Shown here in pieces: positions 52,158-60,207 of a stretch of 64,000 nt of DNA (its first letter is position 1; each line of letters starts with the position of its first letter). Made by a program: the position numbers and the translations under genes. The stretch comes from Arthrobacter oryzae (GTDB lineage: Bacteria; Actinomycetota; Actinomycetes; Actinomycetales; Micrococcaceae): assembly GCF_030718995.1 (NCBI RefSeq), contig NZ_CP132204.1, forward strand, positions 62,001 to 126,000, in the 5' to 3' direction. The notes under the pieces were generated by a model. That model made no database searches, was not told where the DNA came from, and saw only the letters and a program-made list of their open reading frames with translations.

Positions 52158-52224
52158 TCTAAAAACAAGATTCATTGCTTAATTGGGTCTGATTTTCTAA
52201 AATTAGGATACCTACTTTTAGAAG
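52158..52224. promoter_or_regulatory. Divergent promoter/operator region with three TCTAAAA-type motifs
   Basis: Very AT-rich for this genome. TCTAAAAACAA at 52158-52168, TTCTAAAATTAG at 52195-52206 (containing the dyad CTAA-AA-TTAG) and TACTTTTAGAAG at 52213-52224 (reverse complement CTTCTAAAAGTA). The last overlaps the DoxX ribosome site. Likely operators of the SufR-like repressor. Confidence 0.5.
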
Positions 52225-52232
52225 GAGTCGTC

Positions 52233-52652
52233 ATGAAATCGTCCTCGGTCTTGAGCTCCCCGGGCCGCACGCTGGCCTCCGAACCGGGCAGGCAGGCTTT
52301 CGTGTTGCTGCGCACGGTTTTCACGGTCGCCCCGATCCTGTTCGGCTTGGACAAGTTCACCAATCTGCTCGCCGACTGGACCGTGTATTTGGCCCCTGTG
52401 GCCACGGCGGTGATTCCACTCCCGGCCCAGACCATCATGTACGGCGTGGGCGTCGTGGAGATTCTCGCCGGCATCGCGGTTGCAGTCCGGCCGCGCTTTG
52501 GATCGATGCTGGTGGCCGTGTGGCTTCTGGGAATCATCGTCAACCTGCTGCTCCTGGGCAGCTTTTTCGACGTCGCGCTTCGCGACTTTGGCCTGCTCGT
52601 GGGCGCGCTGGCCCTCAACCGGCTGTCACCCCGGATTCACCGCGGGCAATAG
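52233..52652 (+). CDS. DoxX-like membrane protein
   Basis: A 139-aa protein with four membrane segments: VLLRTVFTVAPILFGLDKFTNLL, ATAVIPLPAQTIMYGVGVVEILAGIAVAV, GSMLVAVWLLGIIVNLLLLG and a short DFGLLVGALALNRL. The FGLDKF region matches the DoxX-like family, which is tied to thiol and oxidative-stress responses in mycobacteria (SodA-DoxX-SseA complex). ATG at 52233 has GAAGGAG 5 bases upstream. Divergent from the Fe-S repressor, and its ribosome site lies inside a putative operator, so repression by that protein is likely. Confidence 0.85.
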   Translation: MKSSSVLSSPGRTLASEPGRQAFVLLRTVFTVAPILFGLDKFTNLLADWTVYLAPVATAVIPLPAQTIMYGVGVVEILAGIAVAVRPRFGSMLVAVWLLGIIVNLLLLGSFFDVALRDFGLLVGALALNRLSPRIHRGQ

Positions 52653-52656
52653 CAGC

Positions 52657-53310
52657 TCAGTTTCCTGGCGGAACAACAAGCAGGCGTTCCGCAACGTCCG
52701 TCCGGGCCGCTGCGAGCGCGGCCGCGTCCGGGCACGCGAGGGAAACGTAGACGGAGGAACCCGCCTTGCCAAAGAGGCGTGCCAGCACTGCAGTGGACTT
52801 CCCGCCCGGCGCTGCTCCGCTCTCGTAGACCAGAACCTCTGTCCGGGGTCCCGGCTTGTCCGGCTCGCCGCCCCAGCGCAAGGTGTCGGTTTTCAGGTAG
52901 CCGGGGAGGATGGCGGGGTCCAGGTATTTGAACAACTCAACGGTGGAGGCCTTGTCATCGCCAGTAACGGCCAGTGTCCCCTGGTTCATGCTGACCCGGG
53001 CGGAGGCCACGCATCCGTCGGCTTTGAGGTAACGGTTCTCCCCCGCCACGTTCTCCTTGATTGGCTTCCAGCCCGGGGCCTCGCGGAGGCCGTCGGACAG
53101 GCCGACGGCGACTCCCGGGGCCAGGGAGTCTCCGGCCGTAAAGGGAAGGTCCCGGGCTGCCACCGCTGCCGCGTCGTGACCGGGCGTAATGGTGGGAGTC
53201 GCGAGCGCGGACGTGGTCTGGATGTCGCGCGGGGCGGCGGGGTCGGGGACGCCCACGCTGCAGCCGGCCCCGCCGGCAAGCACCACGGCCAAGGTCAGTG
53301 GCCGGGCCAT
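52657..53310 (-). CDS. Putative secreted or lipid-anchored protein, unknown function
   Basis: From ATG at 53310 it is 217 aa with a signal-like start MARPLTLAVVLAGGAGC. The Cys at 17 follows GAG, a loose lipobox. The mature part is Thr/Pro-rich at first, then contains GWKPIKENVAGENRYLKADGCVASARVSMNQGTLAV, VELFKYLDPAILPGYLKTDTLRWGGEPDKPGPRTEVL and SVYVSLACPDAAALAAARTDVAERLLV. I do not recognise a named family. An upstream in-frame start at 53427 is possible. Convergent with the DoxX-like gene. Confidence 0.7.
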   Translation of the reverse strand: MARPLTLAVVLAGGAGCSVGVPDPAAPRDIQTTSALATPTITPGHDAAAVAARDLPFTAGDSLAPGVAVGLSDGLREAPGWKPIKENVAGENRYLKADGCVASARVSMNQGTLAVTGDDKASTVELFKYLDPAILPGYLKTDTLRWGGEPDKPGPRTEVLVYESGAAPGGKSTAVLARLFGKAGSSVYVSLACPDAAALAAARTDVAERLLVVPPGN

Positions 53311-53477
53311 CCGCCGGACGGCCCCCGACACGGGTCGGGACCCCGATACGAATCCTGCACCGCCCGCAACGGGTCCCCTGCCTGTCGACTGCACATTGCC
53401 CCCAAAAATACCTTCTGCCGGCGGCACTGCTCCGGCCGGTCCTCCGCAAGAGTTTAGACGCTTCGGCGGTCGCGCCG

Positions 53478-54386
53478 TCAGGGCACCGCCAGAACCCTGA
53501 TCGCGCCAGGCACCACCTCCACAATCAGCGGCAGCGGGCCTATCCTCTCGCCGTCGGCATAGGCAACAACGCTCACGGCAGAGAGCTCAACCCGGCGCAC
53601 CTGCCTGATGTGCACTGCCTGGTGCCCGGTATGGCGGCCGGAAAAAACCTTCGGGAAGACGGCGAGGAACCGCGCGCGGGTGAGGGGCCCGACGATGAAC
53701 AGATCCAGGAATCCGTCGTCGAGCAGGGCGTCGGGGGTGACCTTCATGCCACCCCCAATGGACTGGCCGTTCGCCACGGAGATGAGCATGGCCCCCTGAT
53801 GCCAGGTCTCGCCGTCGGCCGTCACGGTGTAGTCGATGGGCTTGAAAGTGGCCAGTTCACGGAGCATGGCCAGGTTGTACCTGCTCTTTCCGCGGGGCCA
53901 GCGCCAGGCGTTGGCCCGTTCATTGACGGCGGCATCAAAACCGGCGGAAACTACTCCGGCAAACCAGCGGGTGGTGCCGTTACCCGTGACCCGTCCCGCG
54001 TCAATGAGGCGCCCGCCGGTCTTCAATGCCTCTTGGATCCGTTCACAGGCGGCAACCGCATCGTTCAACGGAAGCCCGAGCGCACGGGCCATGTCGTTCC
54101 CCGTGCCGCTGGGAACGATCCCCAGCGGCACCGCTCCGTAGGGGGCACCTGGTCCGGCGAGCGCATTGATGCCCAGGTGGACCATGCCGTCACCGCCCAC
54201 CACAACCAAAGCATCGCAGCCTGCGGCCAGCGCCTCACGCACTGCGGTTTCAAGCCGGTCATAGCTGGCCTTCCTCAGCACCACGACACGCGCCCCGGCG
54301 GCGCGGAAAAAGGCCACCACCGTGTCGCCCATGTGCCGGGTACCGCCGAACGAAGCCCGGGGGTTGATGGCAACAGCGATGATCAT
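53478..54386 (-). CDS. Diacylglycerol/sphingosine kinase-family lipid kinase
   Basis: A 302-aa soluble DagK-type lipid kinase. The N-terminal catalytic domain has IAVAINPRASFGG, the ATP-binding VVVGGDGMVHLGINAL and the substrate motif LGIVPSGTGNDMARALGLP. The beta-rich C-terminal domain includes ANGQSIGGGMKVTPDALLDDGFLDLFIVGP with the structural Asp-Asp-Gly. In actinobacteria such enzymes phosphorylate diacylglycerol or related lipids. It is monocistronic, with its promoter probably in the roughly 120 bases to the divergent J-domain gene. Confidence 0.92.
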   Translation of the reverse strand: MIIAVAINPRASFGGTRHMGDTVVAFFRAAGARVVVLRKASYDRLETAVREALAAGCDALVVVGGDGMVHLGINALAGPGAPYGAVPLGIVPSGTGNDMARALGLPLNDAVAACERIQEALKTGGRLIDAGRVTGNGTTRWFAGVVSAGFDAAVNERANAWRWPRGKSRYNLAMLRELATFKPIDYTVTADGETWHQGAMLISVANGQSIGGGMKVTPDALLDDGFLDLFIVGPLTRARFLAVFPKVFSGRHTGHQAVHIRQVRRVELSAVSVVAYADGERIGPLPLIVEVVPGAIRVLAVP

Positions 54387-54510
54387 GCGCTGAATTATGC
54401 CAGTGGCAGGGAACCAGAGCCGCAGGCGCGGACGTTGAGCCTGTACACGGTTAAACTGGGCGGACCGGACTGCCTGAGTGGACTGGAACCGACAAGATAA
54501 GGATCAGTGC

Positions 54511-55458
54511 TTGACCCAGGGCAGCAGCTCCCATTACCAGGTCCTTCGCCTTCCCGTCACGGCGACAGACAAAGAAATCAAAGTGGCTTACCGCAAGGCC
54601 GCGAGGCGGGCGCATCCCGACCACGGCGGGGACGCCGCCGTCTTCCGGCAGGTGACCCTGGCCTACGAGACACTGATAGATCCGAAGCGTCGGGCTGCCT
54701 ACGACCGCTCCTACGCCCACGGCGCCACAGGCACGGCAACGGCGGAAGGCGCCCACTTCGACGCACCCGCCGCAGGCAGCCGCGCGTCCGCAACCGTCCA
54801 TCGGCCCAACACCCCGCGCAACACCGCAGGGGACCCGCCGGTTTATGTGCCGCCATTCGAGCCCCCGGAGTCCGGCGCCGTCCCGCTGATTCCGGAAGTG
54901 CTCGCCGCCAGGCAGGTCCACGGCATGCCGCGGAAGCGGGGCATCTTCGGAGCCGAAGCCCGGATCCAGCGGGAGATGCGGACCGTCCAGCTGATCACCA
55001 GGCAGATCCTGCCCGCCATTCCCGCGGCCAGGTTGATCAACGGGCTGCAGTCCCCCGCAGACAACAGCCACATCGACCACGCGGTATTGTCCGGCTACCG
55101 GCTGGCGCTCATCGGCTCCATGCTTTTGCCGAAGGGCGCCTACGCCTGGAACGGCAGCACCCTGACGCACGGCGGCCGTGCCATTGCACCGCCGCAGCTG
55201 GCTCATATAGTCCGGCGCATGCAGGACATCTTTCCGGAGCTCAACGTGACCGGCTGGACCGTCATTCACAGTCCCGACGGCAACCTGCATGAACCTGTCA
55301 TTGACCACCACCGGCGTTCACAGCGCGGCCATGAAACCGTCCAGGTGGTCAACGGGGCGGGGCTGGTCCGCGGCCTCAAGGAGTTCCTGAGCTCCGGCCC
55401 CGCCCCGAATACTGTCAACGTCCCCGCGCTGGCCAGGCTGCTGCGAGGAATGCACTAG
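54511..55458 (+). CDS. J-domain protein with NERD-like C-terminal region
   Basis: A 315-aa protein. The N-terminal J domain (about 5-68) has the HPD motif in ARRAHPDHGGD, so it can stimulate a DnaK-type ATPase. There is no Gly/Phe region or zinc finger as in DnaJ. After a disordered Thr/Pro/Ala stretch, the part from about 150 (GIFGAEARIQREMRTVQLITRQIL, then INGLQSPADNSHIDHAVLSGYRLALIGS) looks like a nuclease-related NERD fold, but the expected catalytic Glu-x-Lys is not seen. TTG at 54511 has AAGGA 7 bases upstream. Five codons after the stop lead into trmL, so they are probably cotranscribed. Confidence 0.8.
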   Translation: MTQGSSSHYQVLRLPVTATDKEIKVAYRKAARRAHPDHGGDAAVFRQVTLAYETLIDPKRRAAYDRSYAHGATGTATAEGAHFDAPAAGSRASATVHRPNTPRNTAGDPPVYVPPFEPPESGAVPLIPEVLAARQVHGMPRKRGIFGAEARIQREMRTVQLITRQILPAIPAARLINGLQSPADNSHIDHAVLSGYRLALIGSMLLPKGAYAWNGSTLTHGGRAIAPPQLAHIVRRMQDIFPELNVTGWTVIHSPDGNLHEPVIDHHRRSQRGHETVQVVNGAGLVRGLKEFLSSGPAPNTVNVPALARLLRGMH

Positions 55459-55483
55459 GTTCCGGGGTGGCTAGGATGGAACG

Positions 55484-55951
55484 GTGTTCCGCATCCTCTT
55501 CCACACCCCTGAAATCCCCGGCAATACGGGCAACGCCATCCGGCTGGCTGCCATCACCGGCGCCGAACTGCACCTGGTGGAGCCGCTGGGCTTTGATTTT
55601 TCCGACGCCAAGCTTCGCCGTGCCGGGCTGGACTACCACGACCTCGCCGTCGTGACGGTGCATAAAACCATTGAGGCCGCCTGGGAAGCGTTGCAGCCCG
55701 AGCACGTTTACGCGTTCACGTCCGACGGCGAGGCCTCCTATACGGACATCAGTTACGTCCCCGGCGATGTCCTCCTTTTCGGTCCGGAGTCCGTGGGCCT
55801 TCCGGAAGCGCTCAAGCACGACCCGCATGTGACATCCCGGGTACGGCTGCCGATGCTGCCGTCCCTGCGGTCCCTGAACCTTGCGAATGCGGCGTCTATT
55901 GCCGTCTTTGAAGCCTGGCGCCAGAACGGCTTCGCCGGCGCAATGCTCTAG
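55484..55951 (+). CDS. trmL: tRNA (cytidine/uridine-2'-O-)-methyltransferase, TrmL type
   Basis: SPOUT methyltransferase that 2'-O-methylates the wobble base of leucine tRNAs using S-adenosylmethionine. The 155-aa protein shows the family blocks FHTPEIPGNTGNAIRLAAITGAELHLVEPLGF, DVLLFGPESVGLPEAL and the trefoil-knot segment RLPMLPSLRSLNLANAASIAVFEAWRQ with the catalytic SLNL/N region. GTG at 55484 starts the domain directly. It follows the J-domain gene by 25 bases. Confidence 0.94.
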   Translation: MFRILFHTPEIPGNTGNAIRLAAITGAELHLVEPLGFDFSDAKLRRAGLDYHDLAVVTVHKTIEAAWEALQPEHVYAFTSDGEASYTDISYVPGDVLLFGPESVGLPEALKHDPHVTSRVRLPMLPSLRSLNLANAASIAVFEAWRQNGFAGAML

Positions 55952-55958
55952 GGGGCAC

Positions 55959-55985
55959 CCATCCCTCCGGACATCCGCTCCGAAT
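55959..55985 (+). promoter_or_regulatory. Candidate SigK-type promoter upstream of sigK
   Basis: CCATCC at 55959-55964 and CCGAAT at 55980-55985, with a 15-base spacer. These are the -35 and -10 sequences I recall for mycobacterial SigK promoters, though the spacer is a little short. Position upstream of sigK would give autoregulation. Confidence 0.4.
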
Positions 55986-56167
55986 CACCTGTGAAGGCCA
56001 ACCCGGGCCAATGACAGGATCGCGAGGAGCGGCAGGTGACTACATTGCAGGCCCGCAGGTCCCCGGTCCGGAAAAGTGATGCCCACGGGGACATTCCGGG
56101 CGCTTCTGCTGCCGCGGGACGCGCTGCTGCTAAAAGTACGGCCCGAGTCGACTTATGCTTGGGAGTG

Positions 56168-56773
56168 ATGGAAACTCCCAACGCCCCGAACCCGGAGGCC
56201 ACTGCTTCTCCTGGCACTTCAGCCGACGTAAACCGGCGGCTCGGTGACCTGCTGGCGCGCATCGCCAACGGAGACCAGGGGGCCTTCGCGGAGTTCTACG
56301 AACTGACGTCCCGGCGCGTCTTCGGCATGGCCCGCCGCGTCCTGATCGATCCCGAACTCAGCGAGGACACCACGCAGGAAGTCTTCCTCCAGGTCTGGCA
56401 GAACGCTGCAAAGTTCAACGCCGAGGCCGGCAGTCCCCTGGCGTGGCTGATGACCATTTCCCATCGCCGGGCAGTGGACAAGGTCCGGTCCTCCCAGTCG
56501 TCCACCGACAGGGAGGCCAAGTACGGGGCCAGCAGCCAGGAAATCGACCACGACTCCGTCTCGGACGAGGTGGGGAGCAGGCTGGAAGCCGAGGCTGTCG
56601 TCAGATGCCTGGACACCCTTACCGAGACGCAGCAGCAATCCGTCCGGCTGGCGTACTACGGCGGCCTGACGTACCGCGAAGTCGCCGAGAAGCTGAACGC
56701 CGCCGTGCCCACTATCAAGTCCCGCATCCGCGACGGACTGATCCGCTTGAAGACCTGTCTGGGGGTGAGTTGA
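56168..56773 (+). CDS. sigK: ECF RNA polymerase sigma factor, SigK type
   Basis: A 201-aa extracytoplasmic-function sigma factor. Region 2 (about 20-90) has AFAEFYELTSRRVFGMARRVLIDPELSEDTTQEVFLQVW and WLMTISHRRAVDKVR. Region 4 (about 130-195) has TETQQQSVRLAYYGGLTYREVAEKLNAAVPTIKSRIRDGLIRLK. ATG at 56168 has only a weak GGGAG. GTG at 56036 has AGGAG and an open frame, but would add 44 residues without family similarity. One base separates it from the anti-sigma gene, a standard sigK-rskA pair; the anti-sigma factor should hold it at the membrane until proteolysis. Confidence 0.93.
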   Translation: METPNAPNPEATASPGTSADVNRRLGDLLARIANGDQGAFAEFYELTSRRVFGMARRVLIDPELSEDTTQEVFLQVWQNAAKFNAEAGSPLAWLMTISHRRAVDKVRSSQSSTDREAKYGASSQEIDHDSVSDEVGSRLEAEAVVRCLDTLTETQQQSVRLAYYGGLTYREVAEKLNAAVPTIKSRIRDGLIRLKTCLGVS

Positions 56774-56774
56774 G

Positions 56775-57635
56775 ATGACCGACATGAACCAGCCGAACAG
56801 CAGCAGTTCCTTCGGGACGTTTGCCCACGATATCGCTGCGGACCTGGCCGCCGGCCGAGCCGTGGAGCTGGCGGAAGTGTACGCCCTCGACGCCGTGAGC
56901 CCAGCCGAGCGGACTGCCATAGAAGATTACATCCTGTCCGCGCCCCAGCCGGAACGCGATGCTTTCGATGAGCGCGTCCGGCAGGCACGCGAAACGCTCG
57001 CCGTTATCTTTACCGCGGAGGAGGAACCGCCCGCCGGGCTCTTCGACCGCATTGTGGCCCAGCTCCCGGCGCAGCCTGGCACGCTGCCCCTTGCCGCTCC
57101 CCCGGTCCACGGACATGCCTCGGAGCCGGGCGGAGCTGCCGGCACCGACGACCTGGCCGCAGCCCGCCTGCGCCGTGAAGAACGACGCCGGGCCCCCGGG
57201 TTCCGCAACTGGCTGGTGGGCGTGGCCGCCGCAGCTGTCATCGCCCTGGGCGGAGTTGGAGTGGGTGCTTATGTGGCCAACCAGAACGATCCGCTTAATC
57301 AGGTGATGCAGGCGCAGGATGTCAGGCAGGCGACTGTCGACGTCAGCGGCGGAGGTACGGCTACCGTCTCCATTTCGTCGTCCAAGGACGCAGTCGTCGT
57401 CAAGATGAACGGCGTCCCGGCTCCCCCTGCCGGCAAGGTGTACCAGATGTGGCTTATTCCCAAGGACGGCTCTGCTCCGGTGTCGCAGGGACTCATGGAT
57501 GCCGAGGCGCTGTCCAAACCGGCAGTGGTGAAGGGAATTCATTCGGCGGCATCGCTGGGTATCACCGTTGAGCCGGTGGGCGGTTCCGCTTCGCCCACTC
57601 TGCCAACGGTTGCGGCCGCCCCTCTCGGAGCCTAG
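56775..57635 (+). CDS. rskA: Anti-sigma-K factor RskA
   Basis: A 286-aa membrane anti-sigma factor. The cytosolic N-terminal sigma-binding domain (about 1-95) has LAAGRAVELAEVYALDAVSPAERTAIEDYILSAPQPERDAFDERVRQARETLA. A single membrane segment at about 150-170 (WLVGVAAAAVIALGGVGVGAYVA) precedes the extracytoplasmic RskA domain (GTATVSISSSKDAVVVKMNGVPAPPAGKVYQMWLIPKDG, then SAASLGITVEPVGGS). Release of SigK needs regulated proteolysis of this protein. The gene ends 8 bases before the MerR-type promoter of the next gene. Confidence 0.95.
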   Translation: MTDMNQPNSSSSFGTFAHDIAADLAAGRAVELAEVYALDAVSPAERTAIEDYILSAPQPERDAFDERVRQARETLAVIFTAEEEPPAGLFDRIVAQLPAQPGTLPLAAPPVHGHASEPGGAAGTDDLAAARLRREERRRAPGFRNWLVGVAAAAVIALGGVGVGAYVANQNDPLNQVMQAQDVRQATVDVSGGGTATVSISSSKDAVVVKMNGVPAPPAGKVYQMWLIPKDGSAPVSQGLMDAEALSKPAVVKGIHSAASLGITVEPVGGSASPTLPTVAAAPLGA

Positions 57636-57642
57636 CCGCCCG

Positions 57643-57673
57643 TTGACTTTGACGTTGCGTCAACTTCTACGAT
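57643..57673 (+). promoter_or_regulatory. MerR-type promoter with 19-bp spacer and internal dyad
   Basis: -35 TTGACT (57643-57648) and -10 TACGAT (57668-57673) are 19 bases apart, the long spacer of MerR-controlled promoters. The spacer carries the perfect dyad TTGACG-TTG-CGTCAA. The -10 ends 6 bases before the ATG of the regulator gene, so its mRNA is probably leaderless. Confidence 0.8.
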
Positions 57674-57679
57674 GAAGGC

Positions 57680-58441
57680 ATGAAGCAGGAGCCGCCCCGC
57701 AGCTGGTCCATTGCCGAAGTGTCCCGGGAGAGCAATGTCTCCTCCCGGACCCTTCGGCACTACCACCAGAAGGGCCTCCTCGCTCCTGCCTACACGGGGC
57801 ACAACGGCTACCGGTACTACGGCCAGGCGGAACTGCTCAAACTCCAGCGGATCCTGCTGCTGCGGGAACTGGGCCTCGGGCTCGAGGCCATCGCCGAGGT
57901 ACTGCCGGGCAAACCAGCCAGCTGGAGGCCCTCGGCGAGCACCGCAGGTGGCTGCTGGCTGAACGTGACCGCCTCGACCGGATGGCCGCCACCGTGGACG
58001 CCACCATGTCAGCGCTCACAAAAGGAGACACCATGTCCGCCGAGGACATCTTCAAGGATTTCGATAACAACCTGTATGAGCAGGAGGCCCGGCAACGGTG
58101 GGGCAACCAGGCAGTTGACGAGAGCAAGGAACGCCACGCGGCCATGACGGACGCCGCCAAAAAGGGCGTTCATGCAGGAAGCCCAGGACATTAACCAGGA
58201 GCTGGCCCGCTGCCTCGACGCCGGCCTCAGGGCTGATGCGCCGGAGGTACAGGACGCCGTCGACCGCCATTACAAGTGGGTATGTGCCAGCTGGACTCCG
58301 GACGCAGGCAGCTACGTCGGCCTCGGCCGGATGTACGTGGAGGACGCGCGCTTCACAGCCTTCTACGACAAGAACCGCGCGGGCCTGGCCCGCTTCCTGT
58401 TCGAAGGGATCCAGGCTTACGCGGCATATCGGCTCACGTGA
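57680..58441 (+). pseudogene. TipA-type MerR regulator interrupted by two compensating frameshifts
   Basis: The N-terminal MerR DNA-binding domain is intact (WSIAEVSRESNVSSRTLRHYHQKGLLAPAYTGHNGYRYYG and the following dimer helix). Near 57904-57907 one base is missing, and the normal continuation (QTSQLEALGEHRRWLLAERDRLDRM) is read in the +1 frame. Near 58174-58178 one extra base returns to the original frame for DINQELARCLDAGLRADAPEVQDAVDRHYKWVCASW and the end at 58441. The TipAS antibiotic-binding domain is thus recognisable but split. An internal ATG at 58033 with AAAGGAG 5 bases ahead would give a TipAS-like short product, also cut by the second shift. Two independent sequencing errors cannot be excluded. 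Confidence 0.8.
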
Positions 58442-58459
58442 ACGGGGGCAGCGCGGCCC

Positions 58460-59236
58460 CTAGAAACCGGCAATCGTCGTTGGACCGTTCACCGCAACCA
58501 CGTGGAAGGCCTCGGCACTGTGCCCCTGGGGCAACCCGGCCCGTTCGCCCGTGGTGAGCATAAGGCTGCGGACTGTCCGGTCCATGGCTTCAAGGTCCGG
58601 ATGCTGGCTGACATGCACGTGGATGGCCTCGAGTTTGGTGTCCACATGGCCGGTGACATCCACAAAGTGGTTTTCCCGTTCCTCGGGCCCGGCAAACAAC
58701 CACAGCCACGGGAGCTTGTACGCTGCCAGGCCCGCCTCGGCCAGGTCCGGGTAGGCGAAAGGGTTCTCCAGCGCCGGATATACCGCCCGGGTCACGGCTT
58801 CCCCCACGGCCAGGTGGTCCGGGTGGCTCTTCTGCAGACGCTTCCAGTTGCGTTCCGGATGCATGGAAAGAACGACGTCGGGGCGGAGCTCCCGGATCAG
58901 CTTCACCACTCCCCGCATCACCTCGTGGGTGGGTTCCAGATAGCCGTCACGCTCGTGCAGGTAGTGGATGTCCGTGACGCCCACCATCGCAGCGGCCCGG
59001 CGCTGCTCTTCCGCCCTCATGGCCACAATCTCCGCGCGCTGCGCGGGATCGAAACCGCCGGCATCGCCGTCGGTCATTATGCAGTAGCTGACCTGGACCC
59101 CTGCCTCGGTCCAGGCGGCGATGGTGCCGGCGGCTCCGAAGTCGATGTCGTCCGGATGGGCGGTAAAACAAAGGACCCGCTCAACCCGGTGATGGTCCGG
59201 GTTGAACGGGCTTTGCGCCGTAGCGTTGCTGCTCAA
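58460..59236 (-). CDS. PIG-L-family zinc deacetylase
   Basis: A 258-aa LmbE/PIG-L deacetylase, the family of MshB and Mca of mycothiol metabolism. The zinc and catalytic motif [13 protein letters not shown] follows VLCFT, and the second metal region has [43 protein letters not shown] is a typical helix. The substrate could be N-acetylglucosaminyl-inositol or a mycothiol conjugate, but the sequence does not decide. TTG at 59236 is chosen with AAGGG upstream, just 4 bases after the etfA stop. The frame stays open to 59689 only because it overlaps etfA. Confidence 0.88.
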   Translation of the reverse strand: MSSNATAQSPFNPDHHRVERVLCFTAHPDDIDFGAAGTIAAWTEAGVQVSYCIMTDGDAGGFDPAQRAEIVAMRAEEQRRAAAMVGVTDIHYLHERDGYLEPTHEVMRGVVKLIRELRPDVVLSMHPERNWKRLQKSHPDHLAVGEAVTRAVYPALENPFAYPDLAEAGLAAYKLPWLWLFAGPEERENHFVDVTGHVDTKLEAIHVHVSQHPDLEAMDRTVRSLMLTTGERAGLPQGHSAEAFHVVAVNGPTTIAGF

Positions 59237-59240
59237 TTCA

Positions 59241-60194
59241 TCAGCCCTTGCGCTTTTTGATCTCTTCGGTCGCCTGCGGGAGGACCTCGAAGAGGTCCCC
59301 GATGATCCCGAAATCGGCGATTTCGAAGACCGGCGATTCGGCATCCTTGTTGACGGCAACGATGACCTTGGCGGTCTGCATGCCGGCCTTCTGCTGGATG
59401 GCTCCGGAAATGCCGGCGGAAATGTACAGCTGCGGGGAAACCGTCTTGCCTGTTTGCCCGACCTGCGCATCGTGGCCGATCCAGCCGGCGTCCGTCGCTG
59501 CACGTGACGCACCGACAGCGGCACCGAGGGCGTCTGCGAGTTCCTCGACCGGGCCGAAGTCGCCGTCGACGCCGCGGCCGCCGGCCACCACGATCCTGGC
59601 CTCGGTGAGGTCCGGACGGCCGCTGGCAGGCTTATCCGTGCGGCCAGTGATGCGGGCCGCGCCGGCCGTGGCCGATGCCGGAACGTCAACAGTGACGATT
59701 TCCGGGTTCACTGCAGCCGCTGCGGGTTCCGGGGTGACGCTGTTCGGCTTGACCGTCAGCACGGACACCGCCGTGGTGGCCCTGGCCGTGGTGGTGTAGG
59801 ACCCTGCCAGCACGGATTTGTGGGCGGTGCCGTCTGCTTCCACGCCGACGACGTCCGTGATCACGCCCGCGCCGAGCTTGATGCCCAGGCGGGCTGCGAT
59901 CTCCTTGCCGTCGAACGAGTTCTCCAGGAGCACGGTGGTGGCACCCGAAGCCGCAACGGCCTCGGCAAGGAAAGCCGCCTTGGGACCGACCAGGTACGCG
60001 TCCAGGTCGTCGGACGAGGCCCGGAAGATGGCCGTGGCTCCGTTGGCGCCGAGGGCGCCGGCGGCGTCGTCGGTCAAGGGGCCGTTGACGGCCGCGACCG
60101 TTTCGCCCAGCGAGCGGGCGATCGTCAGCAGCTCCAGGCTGCTCTTCTTGAGCGCAGCGCCGGGGTTGTCAATGAATACAAGTACTTTTGCCAT
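59241..60194 (-). CDS. etfA: Electron transfer flavoprotein, alpha subunit
   Basis: FAD-binding subunit of the ETF heterodimer, which takes electrons from acyl-CoA dehydrogenases. The 317-aa protein begins [28 protein letters not shown]. The C-terminal FAD domain has [68 protein letters not shown]. It follows etfB by 13 bases. Same order as M. tuberculosis fixA-fixB (Rv3029c-Rv3028c). Confidence 0.96.
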   Translation of the reverse strand: MAKVLVFIDNPGAALKKSSLELLTIARSLGETVAAVNGPLTDDAAGALGANGATAIFRASSDDLDAYLVGPKAAFLAEAVAASGATTVLLENSFDGKEIAARLGIKLGAGVITDVVGVEADGTAHKSVLAGSYTTTARATTAVSVLTVKPNSVTPEPAAAAVNPEIVTVDVPASATAGAARITGRTDKPASGRPDLTEARIVVAGGRGVDGDFGPVEELADALGAAVGASRAATDAGWIGHDAQVGQTGKTVSPQLYISAGISGAIQQKAGMQTAKVIVAVNKDAESPVFEIADFGIIGDLFEVLPQATEEIKKRKG

Positions 60195-60207
60195 GTCGGG
60201 GATCCTC

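Noticed and set aside
57982..58194. Separate 70-aa small gene within the TipA-like region
   Set aside because: Its sequence continues the TipAS sensor domain of the upstream MerR part, so it is a displaced frame of the broken gene and not an independent gene.
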